In this document: piece by piece, positions 1 to 16,347 of the stretch
How positions within the stretch are numbered: the stretch's first letter is position 1
Layout: every line of letters begins with the position of its first letter
Assembly: GCA_949358305.1 (NCBI GenBank)
Contig: OX442321.1
Coordinates: forward strand, 7,651,605-7,715,604
Length of the DNA: 64,000 nucleotides
Direction: 5' to 3'
DNA from: Strigamia acuminata
Lineage: Eukaryota > Arthropoda > Chilopoda > Geophilomorpha > Linotaeniidae
Program-made: the position numbers and the translations under genes
The notes under the pieces: generated by a model
The model's database searches: none
The model's input: the letters and a program-made list of their open reading frames with translations, nothing else
Told to the model about the DNA's origin: nothing

Positions 1-403
1 GAGAAACTATTTCATGATTTTTTGGGAGTTGTGTAGATATTTAATTACAAATGAATCGATTAAAAAGAAAGGTCATGAAAGGCAAATTTTTTGTTGTTTA
101 TTTCAAATTTTCAATTGATTGAAAAGCTTATAAATATAAAATTAATGTTTTATTTTTATTGTGCTATTTTGCAGTTTTCTTGGTTTAAAATACTGTTTTA
201 CAGAAAATATTTCTTCCGATTTATACAAATTGAATTAATTATATAACATTTCGTACCTGAGATCATGCTTACAATTATGCAATCTTGATGAATTAAGTAC
301 AAATAATAATAATTACACCCATTTAGAATGATGAAAAATATAAAATATAATGATTTACAAAGGCACAACCAAACTAATACGTAAATAGTCGGATATCTGT
401 CAC
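1..403. other. 3' flank of the rhomboid gene
   Basis: This AT-rich sequence lies downstream of the stop codon of the minus-strand rhomboid gene and probably holds its 3' untranslated region. No coding exon, RNA gene or repeat was recognised. Several TTTATT strings, which read AATAAA-like on the minus strand, occur between about 95 and 155, so the exact polyadenylation site cannot be chosen by eye. Confidence 0.4.
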
Positions 404-2263
404 TTAACTCTCCCACTTTGACGGCAAGAAATAGGAAGGAAATGCCGCATTCCAAATTATCATCACCGACAAGAAGATTATGACAGATATCAAACTGATC
501 CACCACAACGGCTTTTCCCACTTGCGTTGCTCGAAGTTCCTCAAAGCAACCATTCCCACCAGCAGCCCCGCAATTGCCCCGCACAAATGCGCAGCGTAAC
601 CCGTCGTTTTATCCGGATTTTCCGCAAAGTACCGACTGTAAACGGCGATACTAAAGTCCACCAGCATGAGCAATATGAATCCGGCTAATTGTACAATAGC
701 GTATTCCATTTCTTGAAAATTCTAAACAAAAAAAAAATTTAAAATTAAAATATTAAAAATTACCTTAAATCGTTCAAATCAACCGACCATAATTATCGTG
801 GCTAAATGTCCAGTGATAAGTGCGTAAACACCACCGGAAGCACCGGCTAGATACACGTGTGGATCGGAAATGGAAGTGCCCAACGAACCCGCTAAAACCC
901 CCGCGACATACACGAGCCACACTCGCCAGAATTTATGGACCATTTCCAATGGAATTCCAAGCATGAGTTGAATTATCATATTAAATAATATATGTACGCA
1001 CCTGGGAGATTAATTAATAATTAATATTTAATAATTTGTGAAACGGATGATCGAATACCCGGCGTGAATTAGCATGTAGGAAACGTATCGCCAAGCTTCG
1101 TATCTCTTTCTCGGGTCGTAAATTAGTGGCGATTTAAACGGTACGGGACCCGATGCGGTAAGGTTACCCATATCGATGGCGTAATAGATGAATACTCCAA
1201 CCTGAGGAATGAAAATACGGTTTTTAGACGATGTTTTCGTACCGAGTAAGCAATTTAAATGGTATTTCAGAAATTATTTGATTTTTTCTGAACACCTGGT
1301 TGTAATTCAATGTTTAAAATAGTTAAAGTGCCTCTAATAAAGTGACGATTAGGATGGTCACTGGTGGCGGCCAACAGGTGTGTTGTTCCAAGTAACTGAC
1401 ACCGTCAACTTCATCCTCGCGTCGATTTCTCGGCACGACCAACTTGGTCGCGTAATTGTTGAAGTAATGAATGGCGCGACGAGCTCGTCCCGACAATTCT
1501 GGCGAGTTATACTAAAATAGAAATAGAAATTAAAAAAAATAAATTTAAAATTACCTCTTTAAAATATAAAATTAAAGTGGGAAAACCCTCAATGCTGACT
1601 AATGTTATCGTGGGCGTCAAAATTTAATTTATGTTGATTCATTCTGTGTCAACACAAACACAACGTGAATTTTTATCATTTTATCGTTTTAAAATTATTT
1701 TAACATCAGAAATTAAACAGGTAAACCAAAAATATCTTTTTTTATCATGCAGCTGGTTATTATCAACGTGTTAAAGTCATTTTATCACTGATTTAATTCT
1801 AACACTTCCGAGTGTATCAAAGTGCAGATTGCACGTACGAATTCAACAAATTCTTGATAATCCAGTCGCCCGTTATTATCCGCATCTGCCCGTCGAATTA
1901 TTCTATTCAGAACGTGTTGGGGAATTTCGTGACGAATATTCGTGTTGGACAGCATACCTGGAAATTCCTTCAACGGTATGAAACCGTCGTGATCGCGATC
2001 ATACTATTAATAAAAAAAAATTCCATTAAAAACAACTGAAATAAAAGAAACTACGGCTTATTTACCCGATCAAACACCGATCGCAAATTACCGCCCTGCA
2101 AAAAGACAAATAGAAATTAAAAAAAATTAAAAAATTAAATCCAACATCGAAACATTTATCAAAACCGATTAAATCGTATATCTACCTCGCCCTTACTGAC
2201 CATTGCGACACCTTCTCCACCTTCTCCGCGATCGCTCAAATCCACCTTAGTCGATCCGCTCAT
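404..2263 (-). CDS. Rhomboid-related intramembrane serine protease with two EF-hands (RHBDL2/3, stet-like)
   Basis: The predicted protein has 375 residues. Exons on the minus strand are 2186-2263, 2066-2095, 1839-2003, 1332-1511, 1059-1201, 788-1001 and 404-721, and all phases agree. Two canonical EF-hand loops lie at about residues 37-49 (DRDHDGFIPLKEF) and 80-92 (DADNNGRLDYQEF), so calcium may modulate it. The membrane domain has the rhomboid signature: HILFN at 202-206 gives the oxyanion Asn206, GASGG at 252-256 carries catalytic Ser254, and GYAAH at 311-315 carries catalytic His315. In the family this dyad cleaves transmembrane segments of substrates such as EGF-type ligands within secretory-pathway or plasma membranes. 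EF-hands plus the RHBDL core fit RHBDL3 or Drosophila stet; the exact orthologue is unresolved. Two introns use unusual donors (GC at 1331-1330 and GTCGGT at 787-782), chosen because they restore uninterrupted family alignment. The start ATG at 2263 opens MSGSTK. Confidence 0.9.
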
Positions 2264-2408
2264 TTCATTCGTAAACAAAACTTTAGCTCAAGGTGCTGTT
2301 TGGTTTGGATCTTTGAATCACTTCATACATATGCACATTACAAGCCCAAGAATATGACGTTAAAGCACACACGCGCATGCGCGGCAGACAGACACAATCA
2401 AAACCAAC
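2264..2408. promoter_or_regulatory. Bidirectional promoter of the rhomboid and U2SURP genes
   Basis: Only 145 bp separate the two divergent start codons, so both 5' untranslated regions and core promoters must lie here or overlap the first exons. A perfect palindrome GCGCATGCGC at 2373-2382 is the NRF-1/Ewg consensus, and TGACGT near 2355 is a CRE half site. There is no TATA box, as is usual for housekeeping bidirectional promoters. The assignment rests on gene orientation and these motifs; transcript starts are not visible. Confidence 0.6.
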
Positions 2409-8046
<5,638 letters not shown>

Positions 8047-8189
8047 TCGACCGGCGAGTTTTATTATTTTTTTTTCTTTTTAATTGCAATGTAATCATAA
8101 TCAACAACTGAATTTATTTGTTTGTTAGTTGTAACTAAAGGTTAAGAACTTTTTAATTCCAAGTTTCTGCCTCGTGTAAAGAAAAAATG

Positions 8190-8195
8190 AATAAA
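8190..8195 (+). terminator. Polyadenylation signal of U2SURP
   Basis: A canonical AATAAA lies 144 bp after the U2SURP stop codon; a second AAATAAA follows near 8210. The next gene begins shortly after, so the two genes are tightly packed. Confidence 0.6.
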
Positions 8196-8364
8196 AGTCA
8201 AAGACTGGAAAATAAATTAAACAAATAAATGTTGGTTGATCATTGTGTGTAGCGAGTGAAGTGCATTGTTGCGCGTGGAGTGCATTATACGAATTATTTC
8301 GACGGATGGATGCGGGATTATTTCTTGTCCTGAGTTTGAATTTTTAGATCTACGAGGTTCGGAA

Positions 8365-8910
8365 ATGAAGCTTCCAATAACGAAACGTTTGCGGGCGACC
8401 GAGGTTCCGGGAATACCGCCTCTGAGTGGAATCATTCCGAAATCGAGCCGGAAGGACACGGGTCCGTTTTGGGCGCGGGTCACGCAAATCGATCGAACTC
8501 GGCGGTCCGATCGCGTCACGAAGCCGCCGACTTGCGGCCGTCGGTGCGTGCCTAAAAGTGCGGGGAGAGTGGAATCGACGCTCGAAGACCGTTTCAGCGA
8601 AGTTTTATTCAAAGTTTGGCAGCAAAAAAGATATCCGGTGTTGACTGATACTTTGCACGTTTGGAGAATCGATTGTCCGACGTGCAAGACGGCCAAGGAA
8701 TTTCGACGTTTGCAGAAAGAAGTGTTGGATTTCGGCGCGCAAATACGCAAGAAGCCGTTTTTTAGATGGACTTATACGGACACGTTGTGTGTAAACAGTG
8801 ACAGGGAGAAAACTCCGTGTAAGAAAATGATTCCGCATTATTTTGTCCGGAATCTTTCGGCCTCGCAGTTGACACGTGTTTCGGCGAGGTTGTGGGGGAA
8901 ATTCCCTTGA
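8365..8910 (+). CDS. Unrecognised intronless gene, 181 residues, Arg/Lys-rich
   Basis: I do not recognise the family. The frame is open from before 8270, but the first ATG is at 8365 (MKLPITKRLRATEVPG), which I take as the start; a short 5' exon joining at the TTTTTAG acceptor near 8345 is possible. The protein is basic (many Arg-Ser and Lys), has no signal peptide or membrane segment, and carries scattered cysteines, including a CPTC pair around residue 112 and Cys residues near 147 and 155. Codon use resembles its neighbours rather than random AT-rich DNA, and an AATAAA at 8935-8940 follows the stop closely. These points support a real, probably intronless gene. It sits 319 bp behind U2SURP on the same strand, so it either has a promoter within the U2SURP 3' flank or is co-transcribed. 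Confidence 0.6.
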   Translation: MKLPITKRLRATEVPGIPPLSGIIPKSSRKDTGPFWARVTQIDRTRRSDRVTKPPTCGRRCVPKSAGRVESTLEDRFSEVLFKVWQQKRYPVLTDTLHVWRIDCPTCKTAKEFRRLQKEVLDFGAQIRKKPFFRWTYTDTLCVNSDREKTPCKKMIPHYFVRNLSASQLTRVSARLWGKFP

Positions 8911-8934
8911 AATTCTTTGCATTTATTTGTTATG

Positions 8935-8940
8935 AATAAA
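8935..8940 (+). terminator. Polyadenylation signal of the intronless gene
   Basis: AATAAA lies 25 bp after the stop codon at 8908-8910, followed by T-rich sequence from about 8955, the usual arrangement for transcript end formation. Confidence 0.55.
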
Positions 8941-8965
8941 TTTAACGAAGTTCACTTATATTTTA

Positions 8966-8996
<31 letters not shown>

Positions 8997-9169
8997 ATTA
9001 AATTAAATTTAAAAAAATTATTTTCGACGTGTTATTTATGCCCGAAATAATTTATTAAAGTGTCAGCGACAGGATATCCACTTTCGACGACATAAATCCG
9101 TTTTAAAAAAAAATTAATAACGTTTCCAGACAATTATTTCTAGGGACTTGTTTCCATAACAACCAGAAG

Positions 9170-9215
9170 CATCACCGCGCATGCGTTGAATATCGATCCG
9201 CACCGCTTACGTCAT
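9170..9215 (+). promoter_or_regulatory. Possible CRE/NRF-1-like promoter
   Basis: CGCGCATGCGTT near 9176 resembles an NRF-1 site, TATCGAT near 9190 resembles a DRE core, and TTACGTCATG near 9208 is a near-consensus CRE. Such clusters mark TATA-less promoters, including the rhomboid/U2SURP one in this window. It would serve the uncertain coding region just downstream. Confidence 0.35.
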
Positions 9216-9261
9216 GTATCATCAAACTTAGGACAGCGGCGGAAGCTTGCGGAATCAGAAT

Positions 9262-9644
9262 GAAGGTAGCCAGCAACTTGTGAGCAGCTTCTGAAATTAT
9301 TTGCAGTTTTATCCGAAATATCATCGTGAACGTATGACAACATTACTACATCACCCGTAAGTCGAATTCCGTCTAAATATTCCCTAACTCGTTCGACAGA
9401 CGTAAATCTAACTGAAAAATTCGAGAAATCCGAACAAATTAATGGCCATTTTGAACTAGGATTGTTTCGTGGTACCATTACACTTCATTTCGTACGATAC
9501 GATAATTTTGACACCCAAAATCCCCGTGTATTGCGCGGTATTGTAAAGCACCGCCTGAAATGGAGTACGAACTTCCCTGCTAAACTCGAGGCTGAATTCG
9601 TTGCCGCTTTATGCAACACGGGATCTGTATCTTGGGATCTGTAA
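9262..9644 (+). CDS. Uncertain small gene, about 90-100 codons
   Basis: From 9337 a plus-strand frame stays open to the stop at 9642-9644. It reads as plausible protein (for example GHFELGLFRGTITLHFVRYD, later KWSTNFPAKLEAEFVAALCN). A possible structure begins at ATG 9262, splices out AAG|GTAGCC... to a TTTGCAG acceptor at 9306, and removes a second intron ending at TTCGACAG near 9401, which contains CTAAC as a branch-point candidate. The product is not recognised and shows no signal peptide or membrane segment. The minus strand is also open (9478-9212 and 9706-9485), which lowers confidence in either direction. The upstream CRE/NRF-1-like motifs favour the plus strand. Confidence 0.3.
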
Positions 9645-11258
9645 ATATTGAGCCAAAACAGCAAAAAAAAAAATGATGTTGCTATGGAAACTGAATTCAA
9701 GGTCAAGAATAATGTTAGAAACTCGAAATATCGATGTGCGATCGCGAAAAAAAAGATGCGAATATTTTATATCCGCTTTTATCGGTCCTGACTCGCTTAG
9801 TATAAAAGATGGAAAAGGAAACGTGACACGGGGCTTAGGGGCTATTTATTTCTCATGTCGAAACTTGCACGATGTAAATATGAGAGGCAAAGTTTAATGG
9901 AAAAGTGTTGTACGTCGATACGCGCATTGACGTGCCGTCTGGAGGCCACTTCCGGCCGGCCAAGATGCTGCGTCATTAAGATTCGATTGACAAGCGACGT
10001 TAATCGAGTAATTCAAGTAACGTGAACAGAAAGTGATACGTAAGACGACACTAACACAAAACGAGACGAAGAAAATAATATTTTAGTGTGTAAAATGGGG
10101 ACCAAATTGATTTTTGCGTGAAAATATTTAGTCACGAAGTCCAAACGAATGGCGGATACTTTCACGCACATTCATTAAGCGTGGGTCGTGTAATGGACCA
10201 CGGGAATGAGAATTAACCAACTTGATATGACGAATCGATAGAATATTTGCACCAGTTTTGTTTTATTCCTTCATTTATTTTTATTATTTGCATATTATTA
10301 AATTTTTTACATTTTCTATCTCGTCCAACGCTCGAGTTGAGCTACTTTTCGAGCAATTTTTTACAACTCCTTTGGGCACGCGCAGTAAATTCGAGCCCAA
10401 TTGCAGCTGATACACAGGAATTGTTTTATCTCCGTCTTGCCAGGGTTACAAGGTTATCGGTAATTGAGAGGTAAATGGGGCTTCAAGTGTAATAAATAAC
10501 CTCGCTTTTTCATTTCTTCATTTTTTTATTTTCAGTTTTTATTGTGTAGTGTCAAGTTTTTCATTTTTTCGCTAAATTGATCCTCGAGCTCATAAACAAA
10601 ATTAGCATCTGGACGTGTTAATTAATTAATGTAGGCAGCTTTTTTAAACGAGAAACTAATTAAACTGACACGTCCACTTGAATATCCGGGAAAATCAATC
10701 GCAATCTCATGATATATACCTGTTTGTATTTTTATTTCTTGTCATCCGAGCGTCTAGTGCGACTAATTTCTTTTCCATCGATCTAACCCGACGTCGGCGA
10801 TTACGAGAAATTCCAAGAAAAATCGAAAACCCTTTTTCGTTTCCCGGGTCCTTGAAAGGCCAAGGACAAATGTCAAATTAATGAATATCGAATTGGACGT
10901 TTTATTGTCGCTCGTTTGATTTAACTTGCCTTTTTGTATCGCCATGGCAACCGCAATTAAAGGAACGTTGAATGGAGGTGCACGGTTTAAGCACAATGTC
11001 CCCGGTCCTGCAAATTTGCCATATGGCGCTGTTTGCACGACCAGATTGCATTTCGATTAAATTGCGACTTGTTTATCTCGTTTCCGATTCTTGTGTTGCT
11101 CAGTTGCCGTTGCTGCCGCGCTCACTTTACTTGATTAAATGATTGTTTTTCTTTTGTAAAACGAAACGAAAACGGAAATTTTGTTTTTTTAAAAAAAAAA
11201 AAAGAAAAAAAAAAAAAGAACATTTTGTAACATTTTATGTTGTTAGTTCTAGATCACC
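9645..11258. other. Intergenic region upstream of the secreted-precursor gene
   Basis: No convincing exon was found. The stretch contains a TATAAAAG-like string near 9800, an AT-rich central part and an A-rich tract at 11190-11220 just before the start codon of the precursor gene. It presumably holds that gene's promoter and 5' untranslated region, but no core promoter could be chosen. Confidence 0.4.
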
Positions 11259-14200
11259 ATGAAGCTTGTGAAACTCTCAATAGTAATCACTGTGTTTGTT
11301 GTCTGTCATCAAAGCATTGCGGCTGTATTAAGTGGATCGGAGGATCTTAGTAAAGCATTAGGTAAGCATCACGTGTGTTTAGAATAAATATTAAATATTT
11401 ATATGTCGTTTTGTATGATGGCGGTAATATAATGCAATAATAAACAGTAAACACTCACTTCGGGTTCAACTTCATTAAACCGTGGTTTAGAATCGATAGC
11501 GCTGAGCTTAGAATTACAATAAAACGTTATATTTTCTATTCCAACGTTGTAATTTTATTTTAAAAAAAAGCACGTGATATTTAAAACTTAATTGGTTCAA
11601 GTGCGTATGTAAATTATATAGTAATTGGTATAATTTTATGGCTTTCCAAGTGGGTTGAAGGGCTTACCTCACCTTTCAACACTCATATCTATCAAATTTA
11701 CTTGAAAAATTAATTTTGTAACGTAGTAATTTAGAATAATAATTTTAAAAGAATACTTTTGCTTATTTGAGTCACACAGTCGGTATACGGACGAGTATTG
11801 AAGATTAATAACACAAAGGTCAAAGGAACATTAAAGCTGACATGCGCAATAAACACGAAATATCTTTATTTATTTTGATATATATTTTTATATTATATTA
11901 TATTTCTAGACGAGCTTCGAAGACGCAGACGGTGGTTGGAATCGAGCGTTCCTCTCGAGTACGAGCCGTCTCATCACGAATATGGAACCATCAATCACTT
12001 CACACCTGACATGAGAAAAAGACAATTGCAGTGGGGGCCGGCAATGTCCAAAGCATCTCTGCATCCATTCCTCGGCGACGAGGACGACAATAGGAAAAAG
12101 AAAAGTGCCGTCAAGCGCTCCTCCTTCCGCGAGAGACAGCAATTAGACGACGCCGACAAAAAGCGCAAACGCTGGGAGAGCGATGGCGACTACGACGACA
12201 CGTGGCAGGAGTCCGAGGCGGAATTACTCAGGAATTTGGCTCAGAGGAGATTCCTAAGTTCCCTTTTGGGCCGGGCGCAACAGGAACAAGCCCGACAGAC
12301 CAACCAAGTACCCAATCTGGACCGATCGCTCGAACTGGACCAGATGGGCGAAAACGATATTATGGAACTGATGGAACTGTTGAGGAAACAACATGGCGAT
12401 TCGGGCGAGACGAAATACTACATGGAAGGCGAAGGCAGCAGCGAGGCGAGCGACGAGGACGAACTCGAGCGCAAGAAGAAACTGCTGGCGCTCAAGAAGA
12501 GACTCATCTGGCAAGATGGCATCCGCTACTCCCTCGGAGACACCCCGCCGAGCAAGAGACAGTACACCGTGGACGACGAGTCGGCCGAGGAGCCCTGGTG
12601 GGTGCGCTTGGACCCGCGACTCGTCGAACTGTTGGAAAATTCGGGCGAAGAGGAGCGCAAGATGAAGCGGGAACCGGATCCTTGGTTCCCCGCGTTCGAC
12701 GTGGACGAGAAGAAGCGCTACTATCAGCCCATGTCCGGGAATTGGGCCAAGCGGAAACGCGGTTCGGTTTTCCGGGAAAGAGTGGAGGGGCTCGGAGCCG
12801 GATCGATGCGGAAGAAGAGGTTAAGTGCCTTCAAGAAGCGGATTCCAGAGGAGATGACGCAGGAACGGAAGCGGATCGTGAAAAAATCGATACCGGAAGT
12901 GTCGGAGAAGGAGGAGAAGATCATGGACGAGTTGAAAACGATAATGGCGGACGAAAAGACGCCGAAAGTTCACAGGAGAGACGTGAACGAAGATGTTTCG
13001 ACCGATGAGGAGTTGGAACCGGCGGCGGAGTCGGACGAGTCGCCGTTGAGCGATTATTTCGGGTACGATCGAAGGAATCCGAATATGAAGAAGAGGAAGA
13101 GGACGTGGGACGACTACGTCGGGATCGATAAACGAGGAGGTCCGATGATCCACGACGAGCACGACGAGGAATTAAAGAGCACTTTAGAGCCCGAAGCGGA
13201 CCACATGAAGCGAGGGACGGATAAACCGGAGGTGGAAGAGACTGGACAGGAGTTGGACAATAGTACCGAGAAGGAAGCTGCGACGACGCTGGTTTCTGTC
13301 GACGAGGAGAGGAAGGTAGATGCGGTGGAGAAGGACGAGGATGAAGAAGAGACGGTTGAGAAGAGGTTGAATAGGGAGAAGATGCAGAGATATTTTAGTA
13401 GTATCGCTGCTGCCATGTCGGTTAAGAAGAAGAGGGCGTCGGAGTTGCGCGATGAGTCGGACGAGGAGCCGTTGGAAGCGATGGATCGGAGGTTGGAAGC
13501 GATTGAGAATCTTATGTTGCAGGAAGCGCTGGCTTTGGTTGAAAGTAACAGGGAACCAAGTGGTAAAAATTAGATTTTGATTTTTGTTGATTGATTTATT
13601 GATTGATTGATTGATTTTTAAAATTTTTAAGATGAGGAACGTAGCGAGTTGAGAGATAGGATTGTGCATCGGCTGGACGCAGCGCACAGTTTGGAAAAAG
13701 TGAGACAAGGGTTAGCGCAATTTGATAACTCGTTGGATTTAATCCGAAGAGATCGCGAGGACGAAGACGACGACGAGAAAAAAAAGAAGAGTTTAATTAA
13801 AAAACGTATAAATATATCTATTTAGTATTTATTTCCATTTACTAAATTGTACAATTCTGAATTGTATTTTATTTTAAAAACAGAATCTATGTCGGAAGCG
13901 TTACACGTAATGTCGCCGGAGAACGATAAACGAAACGAATTGAACAGCGACGAAGACGACGAGAGTAAAAATAAAAAATTAATAAAATTAAATTAAATAA
14001 AATAAATGTTGAAATTTTCAGGCACTTGTCAAATTTTTGGCCAAATTGTGAGTTTATGCCAAGACCTGAACAAGGCTGCTGGAGATTCTAGAGGAGCGCT
14101 AGTGGATGCGTGCAGTCGTCATATTATGTGTTATGCGTGTGTAAGTTCGACTTATACTTCATATTTCATCTTTATCTTTTCTTGACGAGAGCTTTTGTGC

Positions 14201-14424
14201 ATTTGTTGTAGGATTATGCGTACAAAGATAGTCCTCAAATACCCTGTGATTTGATATTTATGCGAGAAGGTCACGACATTTGCGGGGACGACGTGCACTG
14301 TCGTTCGGCGGCGGCTCAGATGCATGGAATTCTGCGGCAAAGGGCAAAAGTTACACAGCGAGCTAATGAAGCTGTTTGTTTGAGTGAGAGTTGCGTGCGT
14401 GCTTACTTGAAGCACCGGAAATAA
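11259..14424 (+). CDS. Secreted multi-basic precursor with C-terminal ten-cysteine PLA2-like domain
   Basis: Exons 11259-11361, 11910-13562, 13632-13805, 13884-13964, 14022-14140 and 14212-14424 join in phase to 780 residues. Residues 1-22 form a signal peptide (basic MKLVK, then a hydrophobic core ending in IAA). The long middle part is highly charged and broken by many basic motifs (RKR, KKRKR, KRKR, KKR), several followed by segments starting with or containing Trp or Tyr, such as WESDGDYDDTWQ, YYQPMSGNWA and TWDDYVGID. This is the look of a prohormone-convertase substrate, although no C-terminal amidation glycine is consistently present. From about residue 673 a ten-cysteine domain follows, with CSRHIMCYAC at 701-710 and CDLIFM soon after. 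The spacing recalls secreted phospholipase A2 of the group XII/conodipine kind, whose motif is CxRHDxCY. Here the Asp after the His is replaced by Ile, so catalysis is doubtful. Function is unknown; a neuroendocrine or extracellular role is inference. AATAAA lies at 14937-14942. Confidence 0.75.
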
Positions 14425-15954
14425 GTGCATATCTCGACGTTGGTTTCAAAACTGGATCCCATGTCTTGAATTTTTTCAGTTTGTTTTATTTGATGATTTA
14501 TTTTGAAATAACGTCATGTGTAGTTTGATTCATTTGCCACATTAACGGCCGATTGGATCTCAAAATTCATTGGTTTTTCTTTTCTTTTCATCAACGAACG
14601 AATCTGTTTATTTTGTCATTATATTCCCACGGTTGACAGTGTTTAGAGTAGAAACTACCGGTGTGTGTATTTAAATATCATTTTAAATTAGGCCTATATA
14701 TGATGTATTGAATTTAATTACGTTCAAACGAGAGGAAATGTAAGTTTGTTGATTTTAATTGATTCTTTTTGAATATATTTGATAATTAACCTGTTAATTT
14801 TTATATATTTTTAAAAACAAATGACACTATTGATTAGTAAGATATTTTTTCAGGTATTTTATTTTTAATTTTTGAGCATTTTGATTCGTACACTGTACAT
14901 TTTTCAATCTTTCTTTCGTACTAAATAATGACAGCTAATAAATGGATTTTGGGGCCAAAAATTATCTTATCTTATTCAGGTTCGGACATAGTTATTTTAC
15001 TGTTTGCAAGGGAATAGATTAGAGAATTTTTAGACCAAAAAATTGGGGTAGGGACGAAAACTCATGCACGCTCAGATTGCAGTGCAATACATGTACCTAG
15101 ATGTTTAACCTATGTCTGTGTTTGTCATAAATTTAACAAAAAGAATAATGTTTATCTTGTTTATTTGTAAACACTTTATAGGAGAAATGTTTATTAAAAC
15201 TCTGTAATCTTGACTATCCGTTTCAAAATCTTTTCATATTTCACACAATTTTGCTCCAATTCTTTCCTCAATTTCCCCAATTTAACTTTCTAGTCTTCCT
15301 AATTCTTTCCTCAATATGTACAAAATATCTGCATAATTTGCATATCTGACATTTATTTCAGCTAGTTATTTCCATTTGGACAAAATGTTTTACTCAGTCT
15401 AGGCAGGGACGAGAAAGTAAAGGCAACTAGAAGTACACACGTGATTGCAGTCCACACGCCCAATATCACGACTAATATTAATAATCCATTCAATGCTTTG
15501 TTTACACTGCTTGCAAATGTAAGAAAAATTGTGATTAAATTTTTTAACAGATCCTAATAGAAACTAGAAGCTTACTGCACGTTGTTAACTTGTTGAATGC
15601 AGGAAATCATCATAAATAGAGTTAACCAAAACACAGCGATTCAGTTCTTATTTCCAACTAAATAAGACTCATTGCTGCTATGGCAACTAACCTTTGGTGA
15701 GTGATGCAGCGAAGCATAGTTAGCTGAGCCTTGTGTGTAATGTGTTGCAGTGAAATCTTTAAAGAGGTCGGAACGTGGGTGAGAAAAGTTGTTAATGCCA
15801 CAATACAAATTAGTTGTGAAGTGAAACTAAGGAATTGTTGACACCCAGGAGTAAACTCGGAAGTTCGCGGAACTGTCAGTTTGAAAGTAATAAATAAATA
15901 AATAAAGTACAAATATTTTTTGTAAGTTTGATCATTTTTAACTTTTTTTTCAAG
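14425..15954. other. 3' untranslated region and intergenic DNA
   Basis: The first 500 bp probably are the 3' untranslated region of the precursor gene, ending near the AATAAA at 14937. The rest is AT-rich with no exon or named repeat that I can support. Confidence 0.4.
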
Positions 15955-16051
15955 ATAAAGACCGAGTAAAGACGTACTGGCTAACGGGTAAAGAAGGATA
16001 CGTACTTCCAGTCAATCGGATTGCAGAGAAGCGGTGGAAGTGCAGCTACAG
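15955..16051 (+). pseudogene. Exon-like fragment of a guanylyl cyclase C-terminus
   Basis: Between an acceptor (TTTTTTTCAAG) and a donor (CAG|GTAAAA) lies a frame reading RVKTYWLTGKEGY followed by VLPVNRI. The string VKTYWL-x-GKEG is typical of the end of the class III nucleotide cyclase catalytic domain in receptor guanylyl cyclases. No catalytic-domain exons precede it within several kilobases, and a fragment of an unrelated gene follows 300 bp later, so I treat it as a relic. A terminal exon of a gene with very long introns is the alternative. The similarity is short and from memory. Confidence 0.4.
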
Positions 16052-16347
16052 GTAAAACAGACTATTTGGTGAATGATTTGATAAGTCGAACACACATTGG
16101 AGATCCACCGATGCCCAGAAACCACCAATTTGTGAACGTTGTTGATCTGTGATGACAAATCGGCCATTTAAGTTGAAACTTGGTGTTCTTCCACGGTATT
16201 ATCAGGAAATATGAGACTTGTATACAAAATTAGACATAGGTGCATGGAAAGTTTATTAATAAATTAAATTAAATTTGATTTATGCTTTCTTTTAAATCAT
16301 TTGTTGAGCTGTGTCACAAATTTTTTTGAAATTTTTATATATCGTAG

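Noticed and set aside
782-790. In-frame TGA after ATIIMVG in the rhomboid gene, suggesting a pseudogene
   Set aside because: Using the GTCGGT donor after ATG at 788-790 and the acceptor at 722 removes the stop and gives a gap-free family match (IIM|NFQEM).
12202-13008. Long open frame (268 codons) overlapping the precursor gene in another frame
   Set aside because: It is a shadow of the biased codon use of the real exon 11910-13562; it has Arg/Gly-rich random composition and no matching splice context.
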